DNA from: Gammaproteobacteria bacterium | GTDB lineage: Bacteria; Pseudomonadota; Gammaproteobacteria; Thiomicrospirales; Thiomicrospiraceae | Direction of reading: 5' to 3' | NCBI GenBank assembly: GCA_014763665.1 | Contig: JACXUY010000007.1 | Location: forward strand, 1 to 49,152 | DNA: 49,152 nt | In this document: piece after piece, positions 35,036-43,793 of the stretch | Numbering within the stretch: position 1 is the stretch's first letter | Layout of the letters: each line of letters opens with the position of its first letter | The notes under the pieces: generated by a model | Database searches by the model: none | Told to the model about the DNA's origin: nothing | Seen by the model: the letters and a program-made list of their open reading frames with translations, nothing else | Program-made: the position numbers and the translations under genes

Positions 35036-36127
35036 TTAGGTATCTTTACGGCCAGCAACGACTAACCCTTGTTGGCGTGAAAAATCCAACATACGATTGA
35101 GCGAGTTGACGGCACCTTGTCTAATGCTTTCTTCAATCATAATTTCGTTTGCGCCTGTTGCTAACACCTGCGCTAAATTTTGCAAGCCGTTCAACGCCAT
35201 CCAAGGACAATGTGCACAACTCTGGCAGGTAGCGCCCTCGCCACTCGTCGGTGCAACCAATAGAGTTTTGTGCGGTGCGAGTTGCTGCATTTTCCAGAAA
35301 ATACCCGCATCCGTGGCGATAATGAACTTCTCATCGGGTAAATTTTGCACGGCATTAATCAGTATCTTGGTAGAACCCACCACATGCGCCAATTTCACGA
35401 CCGATTCAGGCGATTCAGGGTGAACCAGCACCTTAGCATCGGGATGTTTAGCGATCAGGTCGATTAAGGCTTGCGTTTTAAACTCGTCATGCACTAAACA
35501 ATGGCCCTGCCAACGAATCATATCGGCACCTGTTTCACGCGCAATCCAATTGCCTAAATGACGATCGGGCGCCCAGAGCAGTTTTTTTCCTTGAGCATGC
35601 AAGTGGCGCACGATTTGTAAGGCATTACCCGAGGTAACGACCCAATCGGCCAGTGCTTTGACTTGCGCACTGGTATTGGCATAAACCAAGGCAACCCGAT
35701 CGGGATACTGCGCACGCCAAGCAGCAAAATCAGCCGCTGGACAGCCTTCATCTAGTGAGCAGGTAGCGCCTAAGTCTGGCATCAGCACGCGTTTTTCGGG
35801 ATTGAGAATCTTGGCCGTCTCGCCCATAAAACGCACACCCACCACAACCAGCGTTTTCGCGGGATGCTGATTGCCAAAATTCGCCATTTCTAACGAATCG
35901 GCGACGCAACCACCCGTTTCTTCGGCCAAGGCTTGCAGGTCAGCATCGACATAATAGTGCGCTACCAACACCGCATCTTTTTCAATCAGCAGTGCTTTAA
36001 TACGTTCACGCAATGCCTGTTTGTCTGCGTCAGACAACCAAGGCGTAGTTGGTACCGCCGAGGCTAAGGCTTGAATACCTTGTGCCAGCGCAATCGGAAT
36101 ATCAGTGTGTTGAGTGTTTGTTGTCAT
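35036..36127 (-). CDS. nadA: Quinolinate synthase
   Basis: 363 residues. Condenses iminoaspartate with dihydroxyacetone phosphate for NAD. The three [4Fe-4S] cysteines are visible in [24 protein letters not shown] and [29 protein letters not shown] is the substrate loop. The start has no ribosome site; a -10 TAAAAT ends 6 nt before the ATG, so the mRNA may be leaderless. Confidence 0.96.
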   Translation of the reverse strand: MTTNTQHTDIPIALAQGIQALASAVPTTPWLSDADKQALRERIKALLIEKDAVLVAHYYVDADLQALAEETGGCVADSLEMANFGNQHPAKTLVVVGVRFMGETAKILNPEKRVLMPDLGATCSLDEGCPAADFAAWRAQYPDRVALVYANTSAQVKALADWVVTSGNALQIVRHLHAQGKKLLWAPDRHLGNWIARETGADMIRWQGHCLVHDEFKTQALIDLIAKHPDAKVLVHPESPESVVKLAHVVGSTKILINAVQNLPDEKFIIATDAGIFWKMQQLAPHKTLLVAPTSGEGATCQSCAHCPWMALNGLQNLAQVLATGANEIMIEESIRQGAVNSLNRMLDFSRQQGLVVAGRKDT

Positions 36128-36133
36128 ATGAGT

Positions 36134-36139
36134 ATTTTA
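36134..36139 (-). promoter_or_regulatory. -10 box of nadA, predicted leaderless start
   Basis: TAAAAT (36139-36134) lies so that the expected transcription start is the A of the nadA ATG at 36127. No good -35 is seen at 16-18 bp. Confidence 0.4.
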
Positions 36140-36287
36140 CACTGAGAAGGTGGGGTTCTGATAGAGAAATAGTGTAGCCGCTCCACTTTGCAGGATTAGG
36201 TCATCCCTATTGGGGACTCACACTGATGATTGTCGTCATTTTTATGATCAGTATCATTTATCGTCATAATACAGAGGAAAACACATC

Positions 36288-36536
36288 ATGTCATGGCTAA
36301 CACGATTATTTGGCGGCACTGCAACCCATGAATATACTAACTCAACCCTGTTCGAGGAAAATTGTCCCCGCATTAACCCTGCAAACGGCTTACCAATGGT
36401 TAACTGCGCTATCGACATAGAAGGCAATCCATACGGCACCGATTCAAGCAGCGATGATACTTTTATCAATGACAGTATGAGTACTAGTATAGATAGCAAC
36501 GATGATAATTGGAGTAGTAACAGTTGGGATGATTAG
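36288..36536 (+). CDS. Small acidic protein, conserved-looking hypothetical
   Basis: 82 residues with AGAGGA 9 nt before the ATG. The N-terminus is short and basic/hydrophobic (SWLTRLFGG). The centre is NCPRINPANGLPMVNCAIDIEGNPYG, which I recall as a recurring motif in uncharacterised gammaproteobacterial proteins. The tail is Ser/Asp rich (SIDSNDDNWSSNSWDD). No signal peptide or membrane helix. Function unknown. Confidence 0.6.
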   Translation: MSWLTRLFGGTATHEYTNSTLFEENCPRINPANGLPMVNCAIDIEGNPYGTDSSSDDTFINDSMSTSIDSNDDNWSSNSWDD

Positions 36537-36555
36537 AATTAGCAAAGACAACTGC

Positions 36556-36573
36556 TGCTGGTCATTACCAGCA
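36556..36573. other. Stem-loop between convergent genes
   Basis: TGCTGGT-CATT-ACCAGCA is a perfect 7-bp stem with a 4-nt loop, between the small acidic gene and the FKBP gene. No T tract follows on either strand, so it is not a standard terminator. Confidence 0.35.
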
Positions 36574-36593
36574 ACAGCGTCATGAATGGTTAA

Positions 36594-37046
36594 TTAAGAA
36601 CCACTTTCACCCATTAACGCACTATCTTGCACGTCCAGCACTTCGACATCAAAATGCAGTGTCTGCCCAGCTAAAGGATGATTCGCATCTAGCTTGATGC
36701 CATTGTCATTCATTTCAGTGACACGGAACAAGGCGACACCATCAGGCAATTCAGTCTGAACTTGCATGCCGATTTCCAGCTCCATATCTTCGGGAAAATT
36801 TTCACGTTGCGCTAGCAACAACAAGCCGTGGTTGTACTCACCATAAGCATCCTCTGGGGCAATAGCCACTTTACCAGTGAAACCAACATCTTCACCTTCA
36901 AGAAATGCTTCTAAACCAGGAATGATGTCTCCATTACCATGAACGTATTCTAATGGCTCGTAGCCGACTGAGGTGTCTATCACTTCACCCGCATCATTTG
37001 TAAGCGTGTAATGCATCAAGACGACACAACCATGACGAATTTTCAT
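36594..37046 (-). CDS. FKBP-type peptidyl-prolyl isomerase (SlyD/FkpB-like)
   Basis: 150 residues from an ATG with AAGGA 6 nt upstream. FKBP core: VVLMHYTLTNDAGEVIDTS, EYVHGNGDIIPGLEAFLEG, and the insert-in-flap segment (IAPEDAYGEYNHGLL). The C-terminal NHPLAGQTLHFDVEVLDV is shared with SlyD and FkpB. It lacks the metal-binding His/Cys tail of SlyD. A -10 TATAAT stands at 37089-37084 on the minus strand. Confidence 0.88.
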   Translation of the reverse strand: MKIRHGCVVLMHYTLTNDAGEVIDTSVGYEPLEYVHGNGDIIPGLEAFLEGEDVGFTGKVAIAPEDAYGEYNHGLLLLAQRENFPEDMELEIGMQVQTELPDGVALFRVTEMNDNGIKLDANHPLAGQTLHFDVEVLDVQDSALMGESGS

Positions 37047-37098
37047 GAACTTTCCTTATTAATGCCTTAAAATAAAGCTTACATTATACCGAATGAAT

Positions 37099-37207
37099 CT
37101 CTGAAAAATACAAAAGGGATGGGGTGTCACCTTAAGGTGCGCTAAAGTGTAGGGTAAGGACTGCATTTTAGTAACAGCTAACCACGTGATTTAATGTCCT
37201 TCCACCA
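37099..37207 (+). repeat. Folded element, copy B (upstream of dnaQ)
   Basis: Homologous to copy A at 26508-26615. Order: CTCTGAAAAA, GGGG, hairpin CACC-TTAA-GGTG (37128-37139), CGCTAAAGTGTAGGG, stem AAGGAC/GTCCTT (37156-37161 with 37196-37201), and CCACCA. The loop holds TAACCA and TGATTTAAT as in copy A. It points toward dnaQ as copy A points toward queC. Confidence 0.65.
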
Positions 37208-37223
37208 ACCAAAAAATGAGAAT

Positions 37224-37287
37224 GGAAAGTCTGAATGAGAAGCGACGCTTTAGCGCTGCGAAGCAGAAGCCATTATTCAGACCTTCC
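37224..37287 (+). repeat. Long imperfect hairpin just upstream of dnaQ
   Basis: GGAAAGTCTGAAT (37224-37236) and ATTCAGACCTTCC (37275-37287) are inverted repeats with 12 of 13 matches. They enclose a smaller CGC-TTTA-GCG hairpin. No T tract follows; it ends 18 nt before the dnaQ ATG and could mask translation or be the trace of a small mobile repeat. Confidence 0.5.
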
Positions 37288-37305
37288 CTAGGTTGAAAAG
37301 ATTAC

Positions 37306-38022
37306 ATGAGACAGATTGTTTTAGATACCGAAACAACGGGCATTGATCCCAAAGATGGTCACCGTATTATTGAAATCGGAGCGGTCGAATTAAAAAATCG
37401 CCAAATGACTGGTCGCACTTATCACCAATATATCAATCCTGAGCGACTAATGGATGAAGAAGTGATGCGCGTGCATGGCATAAGCAACGAACGCGTCGCC
37501 AATGAACCTAAATTCGCTGAAGTGGTGCATGAGTTTATGCAGTTCGTGCAAGGTGCTGAACTGCTGATTCATAACGCCCCATTCGACGTCGGACACATTA
37601 ACGCAGAGTTATCGCGCTTAAGCAACAACCCTTGGGGTAAGCTAGAAGATCACGTTACGATTACAGACACCTTGGCGTTAGCCAAAAAAACCTATCCCGG
37701 ACAGCGCAACTCATTAGATGCCCTCTGTAAACGACTGTTTATCGACAACAGTGCTCGAACCTTTCATGGTGCCTTACTCGATAGCCAAATTCTAGCCGAT
37801 GTTTACTTGGCCATGACGGGTGGACAAACGGGGTTAGGTTTGTTTAATGAACATGCTAGCGCCGATACGGCATTAGGTTATGAAGCGATTGAAACGACAA
37901 TCGCTCAAGCATTACCCGCCTTTGAACTCAACGAAGCCTATCTAGCCGCTCATCAAGCCATGCTAGCTAACATGAGTAAAAAGTCGTGTGTCTGGACGGA
38001 AAAGTACCCAAACCAGCTTTAG
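37306..38022 (+). CDS. dnaQ: DNA polymerase III epsilon subunit, 3'-5' proofreading exonuclease
   Basis: 238 residues. The DEDDh exonuclease motifs are complete: LDTETTGID near the N-terminus, [14 protein letters not shown], and [15 protein letters not shown] with catalytic His and Asp. The C-terminus (after about 185) is the alpha-binding tail. The leader is long and holds two folded elements. The stop overlaps the rnhA stop by 4 nt, tail to tail. Confidence 0.95.
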   Translation: MRQIVLDTETTGIDPKDGHRIIEIGAVELKNRQMTGRTYHQYINPERLMDEEVMRVHGISNERVANEPKFAEVVHEFMQFVQGAELLIHNAPFDVGHINAELSRLSNNPWGKLEDHVTITDTLALAKKTYPGQRNSLDALCKRLFIDNSARTFHGALLDSQILADVYLAMTGGQTGLGLFNEHASADTALGYEAIETTIAQALPAFELNEAYLAAHQAMLANMSKKSCVWTEKYPNQL

Positions 38023-38453
38023 TTTGGTCGATAACCGAAGGGTTCAGCGGCCTTCCTCGCCGCCTCATCCACCCGCTCATTTTCAGCATGACCATTGTGT
38101 CCCCTCACCCATTGCCAATTGATGCGATGAGGCTGCGCTGCGGCAAGCAATGACTTCCATAAGTCTGGATTCTTAACATCTTTGAACTGCTTACGTTGCC
38201 AACTGGGCATCCATTCAGTCATTCCTTTTTGCACATATTGAGAGTCGGTATAAAGTGTGACCTGACAAGGCATTTTTAACGAACTCAATCCCTCAATAGC
38301 TGCTTTCAACTCCATACGATTATTGGTCGTATTGGCTGAACCACCACTAATCATTTTTTCGACATCGCCAAAACGCAGCAATGCCGCCCATCCACCCGGC
38401 CCAGGATTACCCGAACAGGCGCCATCGGTAAAAATTTCTACAGTTTTCATCAT
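38019..38453 (-). CDS. rnhA: Ribonuclease HI
   Basis: 144 residues. Active-site carboxylates are visible in [19 protein letters not shown] (Asp), [13 protein letters not shown] (Glu) and YTDSQYV (Asp); the late Asp/His sit in [16 protein letters not shown]. Removes RNA from RNA-DNA hybrids. Convergent with dnaQ, a common gammaproteobacterial layout. ATGATG at the start leaves one-residue ambiguity. Confidence 0.96.
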   Translation of the reverse strand: MMKTVEIFTDGACSGNPGPGGWAALLRFGDVEKMISGGSANTTNNRMELKAAIEGLSSLKMPCQVTLYTDSQYVQKGMTEWMPSWQRKQFKDVKNPDLWKSLLAAAQPHRINWQWVRGHNGHAENERVDEAARKAAEPFGYRPN

Positions 38454-38459
38454 GCGATT

Positions 38460-39173
38460 TTATTCTTTTGATTTACGATGCGTCACAGACCCATCTAATT
38501 GCTGACGTTTGGCTAATTGCGGCAACAATGATTGCCAACGCCAACCGTCTCGAAGACCGATCAGTTTAACACGAGACGTTTTTTTATGCGCAACCAAGCC
38601 GTAGCCTTGTGAGAAAGGCGTCGCCAACCAAGGCAACCAACGCCGCCAACCCGATGCTGGATAAAAATCGACTTGTTGAATTTCGTAACCCAAGGTTTGC
38701 AAGGCATCTACCAAACGCCCAGCGCCCAATAAAGACAATCCTGAAGCGGCCTGACGGTGTGCGCCCCACATCTGACCACGCCAGGCATTAAGCGGATGAA
38801 ATCCCATCACCACCACACGACCATCATTAATCAGTACCCTGTCCACCTCTCGTAACACGGCGTAAGGATCATGCGAGAGTTCTAGCGTAAAGGACATGAC
38901 AACGAGATCAATACTTTGGTTAGCAATCGGTAAGTCCTCAAAATCAACCAAGGCTTGAGTGTTGGTAAAGCGACTATCAGTTAACACAAAATGCTCACGA
39001 ATCGGACAGCTACGCCACGCCTCGCCGTAATCGGTTGCCATTCCGAGCTGTAATCCATAGTAGCCAAACTGTTTTTTTAACACGCTGGTTAACCAAGCAC
39101 TTTGATGGGCCATGAGCGCATCACAGGCATCGGTGGCACAAAAGGCTTTTAAAAAATGACTGAGATGGCGCAT
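38460..39173 (-). CDS. SAM-dependent methyltransferase, YafS-like
   Basis: 237 residues from the ATG at 39173, with AAGGAG 5 nt upstream; a longer frame from 39203 lacks a site. Class I methyltransferase-11 type: LQLGMATDYGEA in place of the glycine-rich motif, DFEDLPIANQSIDLVVMSFTLELSHDPYAVLREVDRVL around the SAM site, and VVVMGFHPLNAWRG. Homologues always lie between rnhA and gloB. The substrate is unknown. Coupled to rnhA. Confidence 0.82.
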   Translation of the reverse strand: MRHLSHFLKAFCATDACDALMAHQSAWLTSVLKKQFGYYGLQLGMATDYGEAWRSCPIREHFVLTDSRFTNTQALVDFEDLPIANQSIDLVVMSFTLELSHDPYAVLREVDRVLINDGRVVVMGFHPLNAWRGQMWGAHRQAASGLSLLGAGRLVDALQTLGYEIQQVDFYPASGWRRWLPWLATPFSQGYGLVAHKKTSRVKLIGLRDGWRWQSLLPQLAKRQQLDGSVTHRKSKE

Positions 39174-39190
39174 CTTAGCTCCTTTTGCCA

Positions 39191-39219
39191 TTGACCATTT
39201 CATCTGGCTTGACTATTAT
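39191..39219 (+). promoter_or_regulatory. gloB promoter predicting a leaderless mRNA
   Basis: TTGACC (39191-39196), exact 17-bp spacer, TATTAT (39214-39219). The usual 6-nt discriminator puts the transcription start at 39226, the A of the gloB ATG. No ribosome site precedes that ATG. Confidence 0.6.
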
Positions 39220-39225
39220 GTTGAT

Positions 39226-40050
39226 ATGACTAACCCAACCATTACCCAAGCCAAGATTGTCGGACTTCCCGCTCTTGATGACAATTATATCTGGATATTA
39301 ATTCAGGGAAAGCATACGCTGGTTATTGATCCGGGCGCAAGTGCTCCTGTCATTAACTGGTGTCGCGCCAATAACCGACAACCCACTGCTATTTTACTGA
39401 CGCACACTCATCACGATCACATTGATGGCATTGCTGATTTGCTGGAAACTTATGGCAACACCTTACCCATCTATGCGCATAGCGAAGCCCAACTTAATTT
39501 TGCGTTCAATGCCATTTCACCAGAACAAACACTGACATTCGACGACATTAATCTATCAGTCATCTTGTTAGCAGGGCATACCCCAGACCATATTGGTTTT
39601 TACTGGGCATCAGAGCAAGCACTTTTTTGTGGCGACAGCCTGTTTACGGGCGGATGTGGTCGTTTGTTTAACGGTGGCACGGCAGCACAAATGACGGAAA
39701 CCCTAGCAAAAATCGCTGCGCTTCCGCTCACAACAGCCATCTACTGCGCTCACGAATACACACTTGCCAATTTACGATTTGCGTTAAGAGTCGAGCCTGA
39801 TAATACAGACACTCAACAACGTTTAACGACAGCAAAAGCATTAAGAGCAGCCGGAATCGCTACCGTTCCCTCTTTGTTAAGTGAAGAATGTGCCACTAAC
39901 CCCTTCTTACGCACACACCTGCCAGCAGTAGCGGTTGCCATCGAGCACTGGTGGAAAGCACAAACCGATAATCCGATAGAACGCTTTGCCCAATTACGTG
40001 CTTGGAAAAATCAACTCGACGCCACAGGTGTGCTAGAGCAAGACGAATGA
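39226..40050 (+). CDS. gloB: Hydroxyacylglutathione hydrolase (glyoxalase II)
   Basis: 274 residues. The binuclear metal motif THTHHDHIDG is at about 61-70, with GHTPDHIGFY, FCGDSLFTGGCGRLF and CAHEYTLANLRFA supplying further ligands and substrate contacts. Completes methylglyoxal detoxification. ATGA overlap with mltD. The promoter predicts translation of a leaderless message. Confidence 0.95.
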   Translation: MTNPTITQAKIVGLPALDDNYIWILIQGKHTLVIDPGASAPVINWCRANNRQPTAILLTHTHHDHIDGIADLLETYGNTLPIYAHSEAQLNFAFNAISPEQTLTFDDINLSVILLAGHTPDHIGFYWASEQALFCGDSLFTGGCGRLFNGGTAAQMTETLAKIAALPLTTAIYCAHEYTLANLRFALRVEPDNTDTQQRLTTAKALRAAGIATVPSLLSEECATNPFLRTHLPAVAVAIEHWWKAQTDNPIERFAQLRAWKNQLDATGVLEQDE

Positions 40051-41645
40051 GCACAGCCCGTTATTCTTTGCTCGCATTATGTATCGGCACCCTGCTGCTT
40101 ACTGGTTGCAGCCAAGGAATCAAAGATGAAGTTGATCTGTCGAGCAAAACCGCAACCTCGGGTAAACACTCTGGTGCCATGCTCAATTACAGTCTGCACG
40201 AACTGAAAGAAATCGACTTAACCAATCGTCAAGCTGATGAAGAAGAGAGCAATATTGATATTTGGCAAAAAATTACTGATGGCTACCAATTTAATCAGCC
40301 AATAAATCGTCGAATTCAAAACGAAATTAACTTCTATCGTGCTCGTCCTAAAACCATTCCTGAAGCCTTGCGTCGCGCCTCTCCTTATCTGTACATGATT
40401 ACGCATGAAATTCAACAGCGTAATATGCCGATGGAAATTGCTTTTTTACCTATTATCGAAAGCTCTTTTAATACCAAAGCCTTATCTAGTGCCAATGCCT
40501 CGGGCATGTGGCAGTTCACTCCCGATACCGCACAGGCGCGGGGGCTAAAAAACGACTGGTGGTACGACGGACGTCGTGATGTATATGAATCGACTGTGGC
40601 AGCATTAGATCTACTTAAAAGTCTTTATGAGCGTTTAGACAATGACTGGATGCTTGCCTTAGCTGCCTACAATTGGGGCGCACTCAACGTCAAGGCAGCA
40701 GTAGCTAAAAATAAGACTAAAGGCTTACCAACTGACTATTGGAACTTAAAAATGCCGGCCGAAACCATGCGCTATGTGCCAAAGCTCTTAGCCGTAGCGG
40801 AAATGATTAAATCGGCACCTCATTACAAAATTGATTTGCCTAATATTCCCAATACCCCATTGTTAATGCGAATTCAAATCGACCAACAAATTGATTTATC
40901 AACTGCTGCGCAAATGGCAGACATGTCATGGGATGATTTCCATCGCATTAATGCAGGACACAAGCGTATTACCACCAATCCTAACGAACCCACCCATGTG
41001 GTCGTACCCGTGGATAAACTCAGCACCTTTGCCATTAACTTAACGCGTTTTGCACCACAAACCAATGGTAAATGGATTTCCTATACTTTAACTACGAACG
41101 ATACGCTAGAAGATATCGCCAAGCGTCACAACACCACACCAGAAATATTAGCACGGGTGAATCAACTGAGCTACACGCCCAAGGCAGGCCAGATACTGCT
41201 CATTCCAATCGATCAACAACAGCTGGATGAAAATGTGGCTCGTGCCGCAGATACCAGTCTGAAAACCACCCTTGCCTTAGAAAGTCGTGAAATGGCCAAT
41301 GCACGTGCCATAGCTGAACGCAAGAAAGCGCTAAAAAAGCAAAAATTAACGCATAAGTTGCGCAACAATCAATCTTTAGCCAAAGTAGCTAAATATTATG
41401 GTGTTTCATTACGTGCCTTGGCTTTAGTTAATAATTTAACGCCACAATCGAAACTTAAAGTGGGTCAAAAGTTGATTATTCCCGTGAAAAAAGTGATTTC
41501 TGTTACCGCTAAAAAAGGCGATACCTGGCAATCCATCGCTAAGCACAACCGTGTTCCAGCACATGTACTATTAAGTTTCAATAACGCTAAAGAAAAAGAC
41601 CCGCTTAAACCGGGTCAAGCCATTAAAGTCCCGAAAATGGGTTAA
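40047..41645 (+). CDS. mltD: Membrane-bound lytic murein transglycosylase D
   Basis: 532 residues from the ATG at 40047 that overlaps the gloB stop. Lipoprotein signal LCIGTLLLTGC. The SLT domain at about 100-260 has IIESSFNTKALSSANASGMW with the catalytic Glu and MLALAAYNWG. Three LysM-type modules follow (YTLTTNDTLEDIAKRHNTTP; LRNNQSLAKVAKYYGVSL; KKGDTWQSIAKHNRVP). Cleaves peptidoglycan at the outer membrane. The gloB-mltD order is typical. Confidence 0.93.
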   Translation: MSTARYSLLALCIGTLLLTGCSQGIKDEVDLSSKTATSGKHSGAMLNYSLHELKEIDLTNRQADEEESNIDIWQKITDGYQFNQPINRRIQNEINFYRARPKTIPEALRRASPYLYMITHEIQQRNMPMEIAFLPIIESSFNTKALSSANASGMWQFTPDTAQARGLKNDWWYDGRRDVYESTVAALDLLKSLYERLDNDWMLALAAYNWGALNVKAAVAKNKTKGLPTDYWNLKMPAETMRYVPKLLAVAEMIKSAPHYKIDLPNIPNTPLLMRIQIDQQIDLSTAAQMADMSWDDFHRINAGHKRITTNPNEPTHVVVPVDKLSTFAINLTRFAPQTNGKWISYTLTTNDTLEDIAKRHNTTPEILARVNQLSYTPKAGQILLIPIDQQQLDENVARAADTSLKTTLALESREMANARAIAERKKALKKQKLTHKLRNNQSLAKVAKYYGVSLRALALVNNLTPQSKLKVGQKLIIPVKKVISVTAKKGDTWQSIAKHNRVPAHVLLSFNNAKEKDPLKPGQAIKVPKMG

Positions 41646-41661
41646 GGGTCAGCTCAATTTC

Positions 41662-43269
41662 CTATGCTAACCGCTGTTGCAAATAGCGATGGGGCGCACT
41701 AGCCAGTAAGCGTTGGGTATAAGCTTCTTTGGGTGCGGTTAGTACCTGTTCTGTTGTGCCTGTTTCCACAATCTTGCCCGCCTGCATCACCGCTACACGG
41801 TGCGCAATGCGCGGCACAATCGACAAATCGTGGGTAATGAATAAATAAGACACACCCATACGTTGTTGCAACTCATCTAGCAAAGTTAATATCTGTCCAC
41901 GTACCGTCACATCCAAAGCACTAGTGGGTTCATCACAAATAATCAAACTTGGCTCGACTGCTAAAGCTCTGGCAATACCAATACGTTGCCGCTGACCTCC
42001 AGAAAACTCATGCGGATAACGCCCAGCATGGGCTGGCTCTAGCCCAACTAAACTGAGTAATTCAGCCACACGTGCATCACGATTACTTGGCTCGCCCACG
42101 TTCAAGCTATCCATACCTTCACGAATAATCTTACCTACCGTCATACGCGGATTAAAGGCACCATAAGGGTCTTGAAACACCACTTGTAAGTGCTTTCTAA
42201 ACGGTCGCATTTCGCGCTCACTCATGTCCACTAAGGCATGACTCAAAAAGGTTATACGTCCCCTAGCAGGAACTAACTTGAGCAGTGCCTGCGCCAAGGT
42301 GGTTTTACCACAGCCCGACTCACCAACCAAAGCCAGCGTTTCACCTTTATTCACGTGCAAGTGAATGCTATCAACGGCGATGGTATCGGGCTGCTTACGC
42401 AATAGCCAGCCTTTGCGACGACCAGCAAAACTGACGGTTAAGGCTTCTGTTGAAAGTACCCTTTCGCTGTGCGCAACGGGAGAGCGAAACTCTGTTACCG
42501 GCAAGGCATTGGCAATTAAACGACGCGTGTAGGGGTGATGTGCTGACTTAAAAAACTGTTCAACCGGCAGCACTTCAATCAACTTGCCCTTATACATCAC
42601 ACCCACGCGGTGTGCTAACTGTGCCACTAAGCCCATATCATGCGTAATAAACAAAATCGTTAAGCCACGCTTTTGTTGTAAGGATAATAACAACTCTAAG
42701 ACTTGAGCTTGAATGGTCACATCCAAAGCGGTCGTCGGCTCATCGGCAATCAAGAGTTCTGGTTCTCCAGCCAAGGCCATGGCAATCATAATGCGTTGTT
42801 TTTGCCCACCAGAAAGCTGATGCGGGTACCAATTATAACGCTCGGTGACATCGGGAATACCCACCTCTTCCATCAACTCAATAACGCGTTGACGCTGAGC
42901 ACTACCCCGTAAGGACGTTTGTAATTGCAACACCTCGGCGATCTGATCGCCCACGCGCATCAGTGGATTGAGGGCGGTCATGGGTTCTTGAAAAATCATA
43001 CCGATACGACCACCCCGAACCTGCCGCATCTGCGCCTCGGAGAGGGACAATAAATCACTCTCAGCCAGAGAGACCCGTCCCAACAACTGCATGTTGCCTG
43101 GTAATAAACGCATTAATGCCAAGGCCGTTAACGACTTACCCGAACCCGACTCTCCTACCAAAGCAAAGACTTCACCTTTACGCATGGTAAAAGAAACCTC
43201 ATCGACCAGCTTGCGCTCATCGGCTAATTGAACGCTGAGTTTTTCAACCGCTAATAAACTTGTTGGCAT
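41662..43269 (-). CDS. yejF: Peptide ABC transporter ATP-binding protein, fused dual ATPase (YejF type)
   Basis: 535 residues with two complete ATPase domains: Walker A GESGSGKSLTALALM and GESGCGKTTLAQALL, signatures LSGGQKQRI and FSGGQRQRIGIARAL, Walker B LLIADEPTTALDVT and LIICDEPTSALDVT. Drives the YejABE oligopeptide/antibiotic-peptide importer. The ATG overlaps the DUF2442 stop (TAATG), so two foreign-looking genes now lie between yejE and yejF. Confidence 0.93.
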   Translation of the reverse strand: MPTSLLAVEKLSVQLADERKLVDEVSFTMRKGEVFALVGESGSGKSLTALALMRLLPGNMQLLGRVSLAESDLLSLSEAQMRQVRGGRIGMIFQEPMTALNPLMRVGDQIAEVLQLQTSLRGSAQRQRVIELMEEVGIPDVTERYNWYPHQLSGGQKQRIMIAMALAGEPELLIADEPTTALDVTIQAQVLELLLSLQQKRGLTILFITHDMGLVAQLAHRVGVMYKGKLIEVLPVEQFFKSAHHPYTRRLIANALPVTEFRSPVAHSERVLSTEALTVSFAGRRKGWLLRKQPDTIAVDSIHLHVNKGETLALVGESGCGKTTLAQALLKLVPARGRITFLSHALVDMSEREMRPFRKHLQVVFQDPYGAFNPRMTVGKIIREGMDSLNVGEPSNRDARVAELLSLVGLEPAHAGRYPHEFSGGQRQRIGIARALAVEPSLIICDEPTSALDVTVRGQILTLLDELQQRMGVSYLFITHDLSIVPRIAHRVAVMQAGKIVETGTTEQVLTAPKEAYTQRLLASAPHRYLQQRLA

Positions 43270-43523
43270 TAGTATTCCTTGATGCTATGTTGAATATCCC
43301 AAATGATGGTATCCGCACTAAAGTCTTGTTCATTTGGCCAAGCAATGCCATGATGAGCGGGCTTAACTAAAGCAAAATAGCGCTCATCAACAAGCTCTCG
43401 AAAGGCGCTTCCAGTCATATAAGGCTTAACATCAAAAATCCCCTCAACGCCACTGCTAGTCTGTATCTGAATTAAGTAATCTTTAAGCGGAGTCGCTTTA
43501 ATGATTTTATCCATCGGCTTCAT
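43269..43523 (-). CDS. DUF2442 family protein
   Basis: 84 residues. The pattern KATPLKDYLIQIQTSSGVEGIFDVKPYM followed by AWPNEQDFSADTIIWDI is the DUF2442 fold. These proteins commonly pair with DUF4160, as here, and the pair behaves like a toxin-antitoxin-like cassette, though function is unproven. The start is 1 nt after the DUF4160 stop, and the stop overlaps yejF. Confidence 0.85.
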   Translation of the reverse strand: MKPMDKIIKATPLKDYLIQIQTSSGVEGIFDVKPYMTGSAFRELVDERYFALVKPAHHGIAWPNEQDFSADTIIWDIQHSIKEY

Positions 43524-43524
43524 C

Positions 43525-43770
43525 CTAACGTAGTGGATCTATTTTATGTACAGGTTCCCCATTAATGACCAACTTCCAATTTGCCATTAAACTATCACGA
43601 TGGATCTCAATCCAGGCTTGGACTAACCTAGTTTGTGAGTTAGGTAAACTGCCTCTCAATACAGAGCCGTCATCAATGGCAAACGAAGCTTCATGCTCGC
43701 CATATTCAGCATGAATATGAGGACGATTGTGCTGTTTGTTATCATAAAAATACATCAATAACAATGCCAT
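43525..43770 (-). CDS. DUF4160 family protein with N-terminal frameshift
   Basis: 81 residues in the open frame (MYFYDNKQHNRPHIHAEYGE, LVQAWIEIHRDSLMANWKL). Full family members start MPTISxxYGIIIxMYF. Here that beginning (MPTISLCYGIVI) is present from an ATG at 43792, one base after the yejE stop, but in a different frame. Only one base stands where a codon is expected at 43756. Read from 43792, translation stops after 16 codons. The remaining frame lacks a ribosome site. It is either a decayed gene or a sequencing error. Confidence 0.7.
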   Translation of the reverse strand: MALLLMYFYDNKQHNRPHIHAEYGEHEASFAIDDGSVLRGSLPNSQTRLVQAWIEIHRDSLMANWKLVINGEPVHKIDPLR

Positions 43771-43793
43771 AACACAATGATATAGTTGGCATA

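Noticed and set aside
36225-36265. Fur-like site before the small acidic gene
   Set aside because: ATGAT-N4-ATCAT is a short palindrome only; it does not cover the full Fur consensus.
41598-41616. Inverted repeat GACCCG/CGGGTC near the mltD end, possible terminator
   Set aside because: It lies within the coding sequence and no T tract follows.
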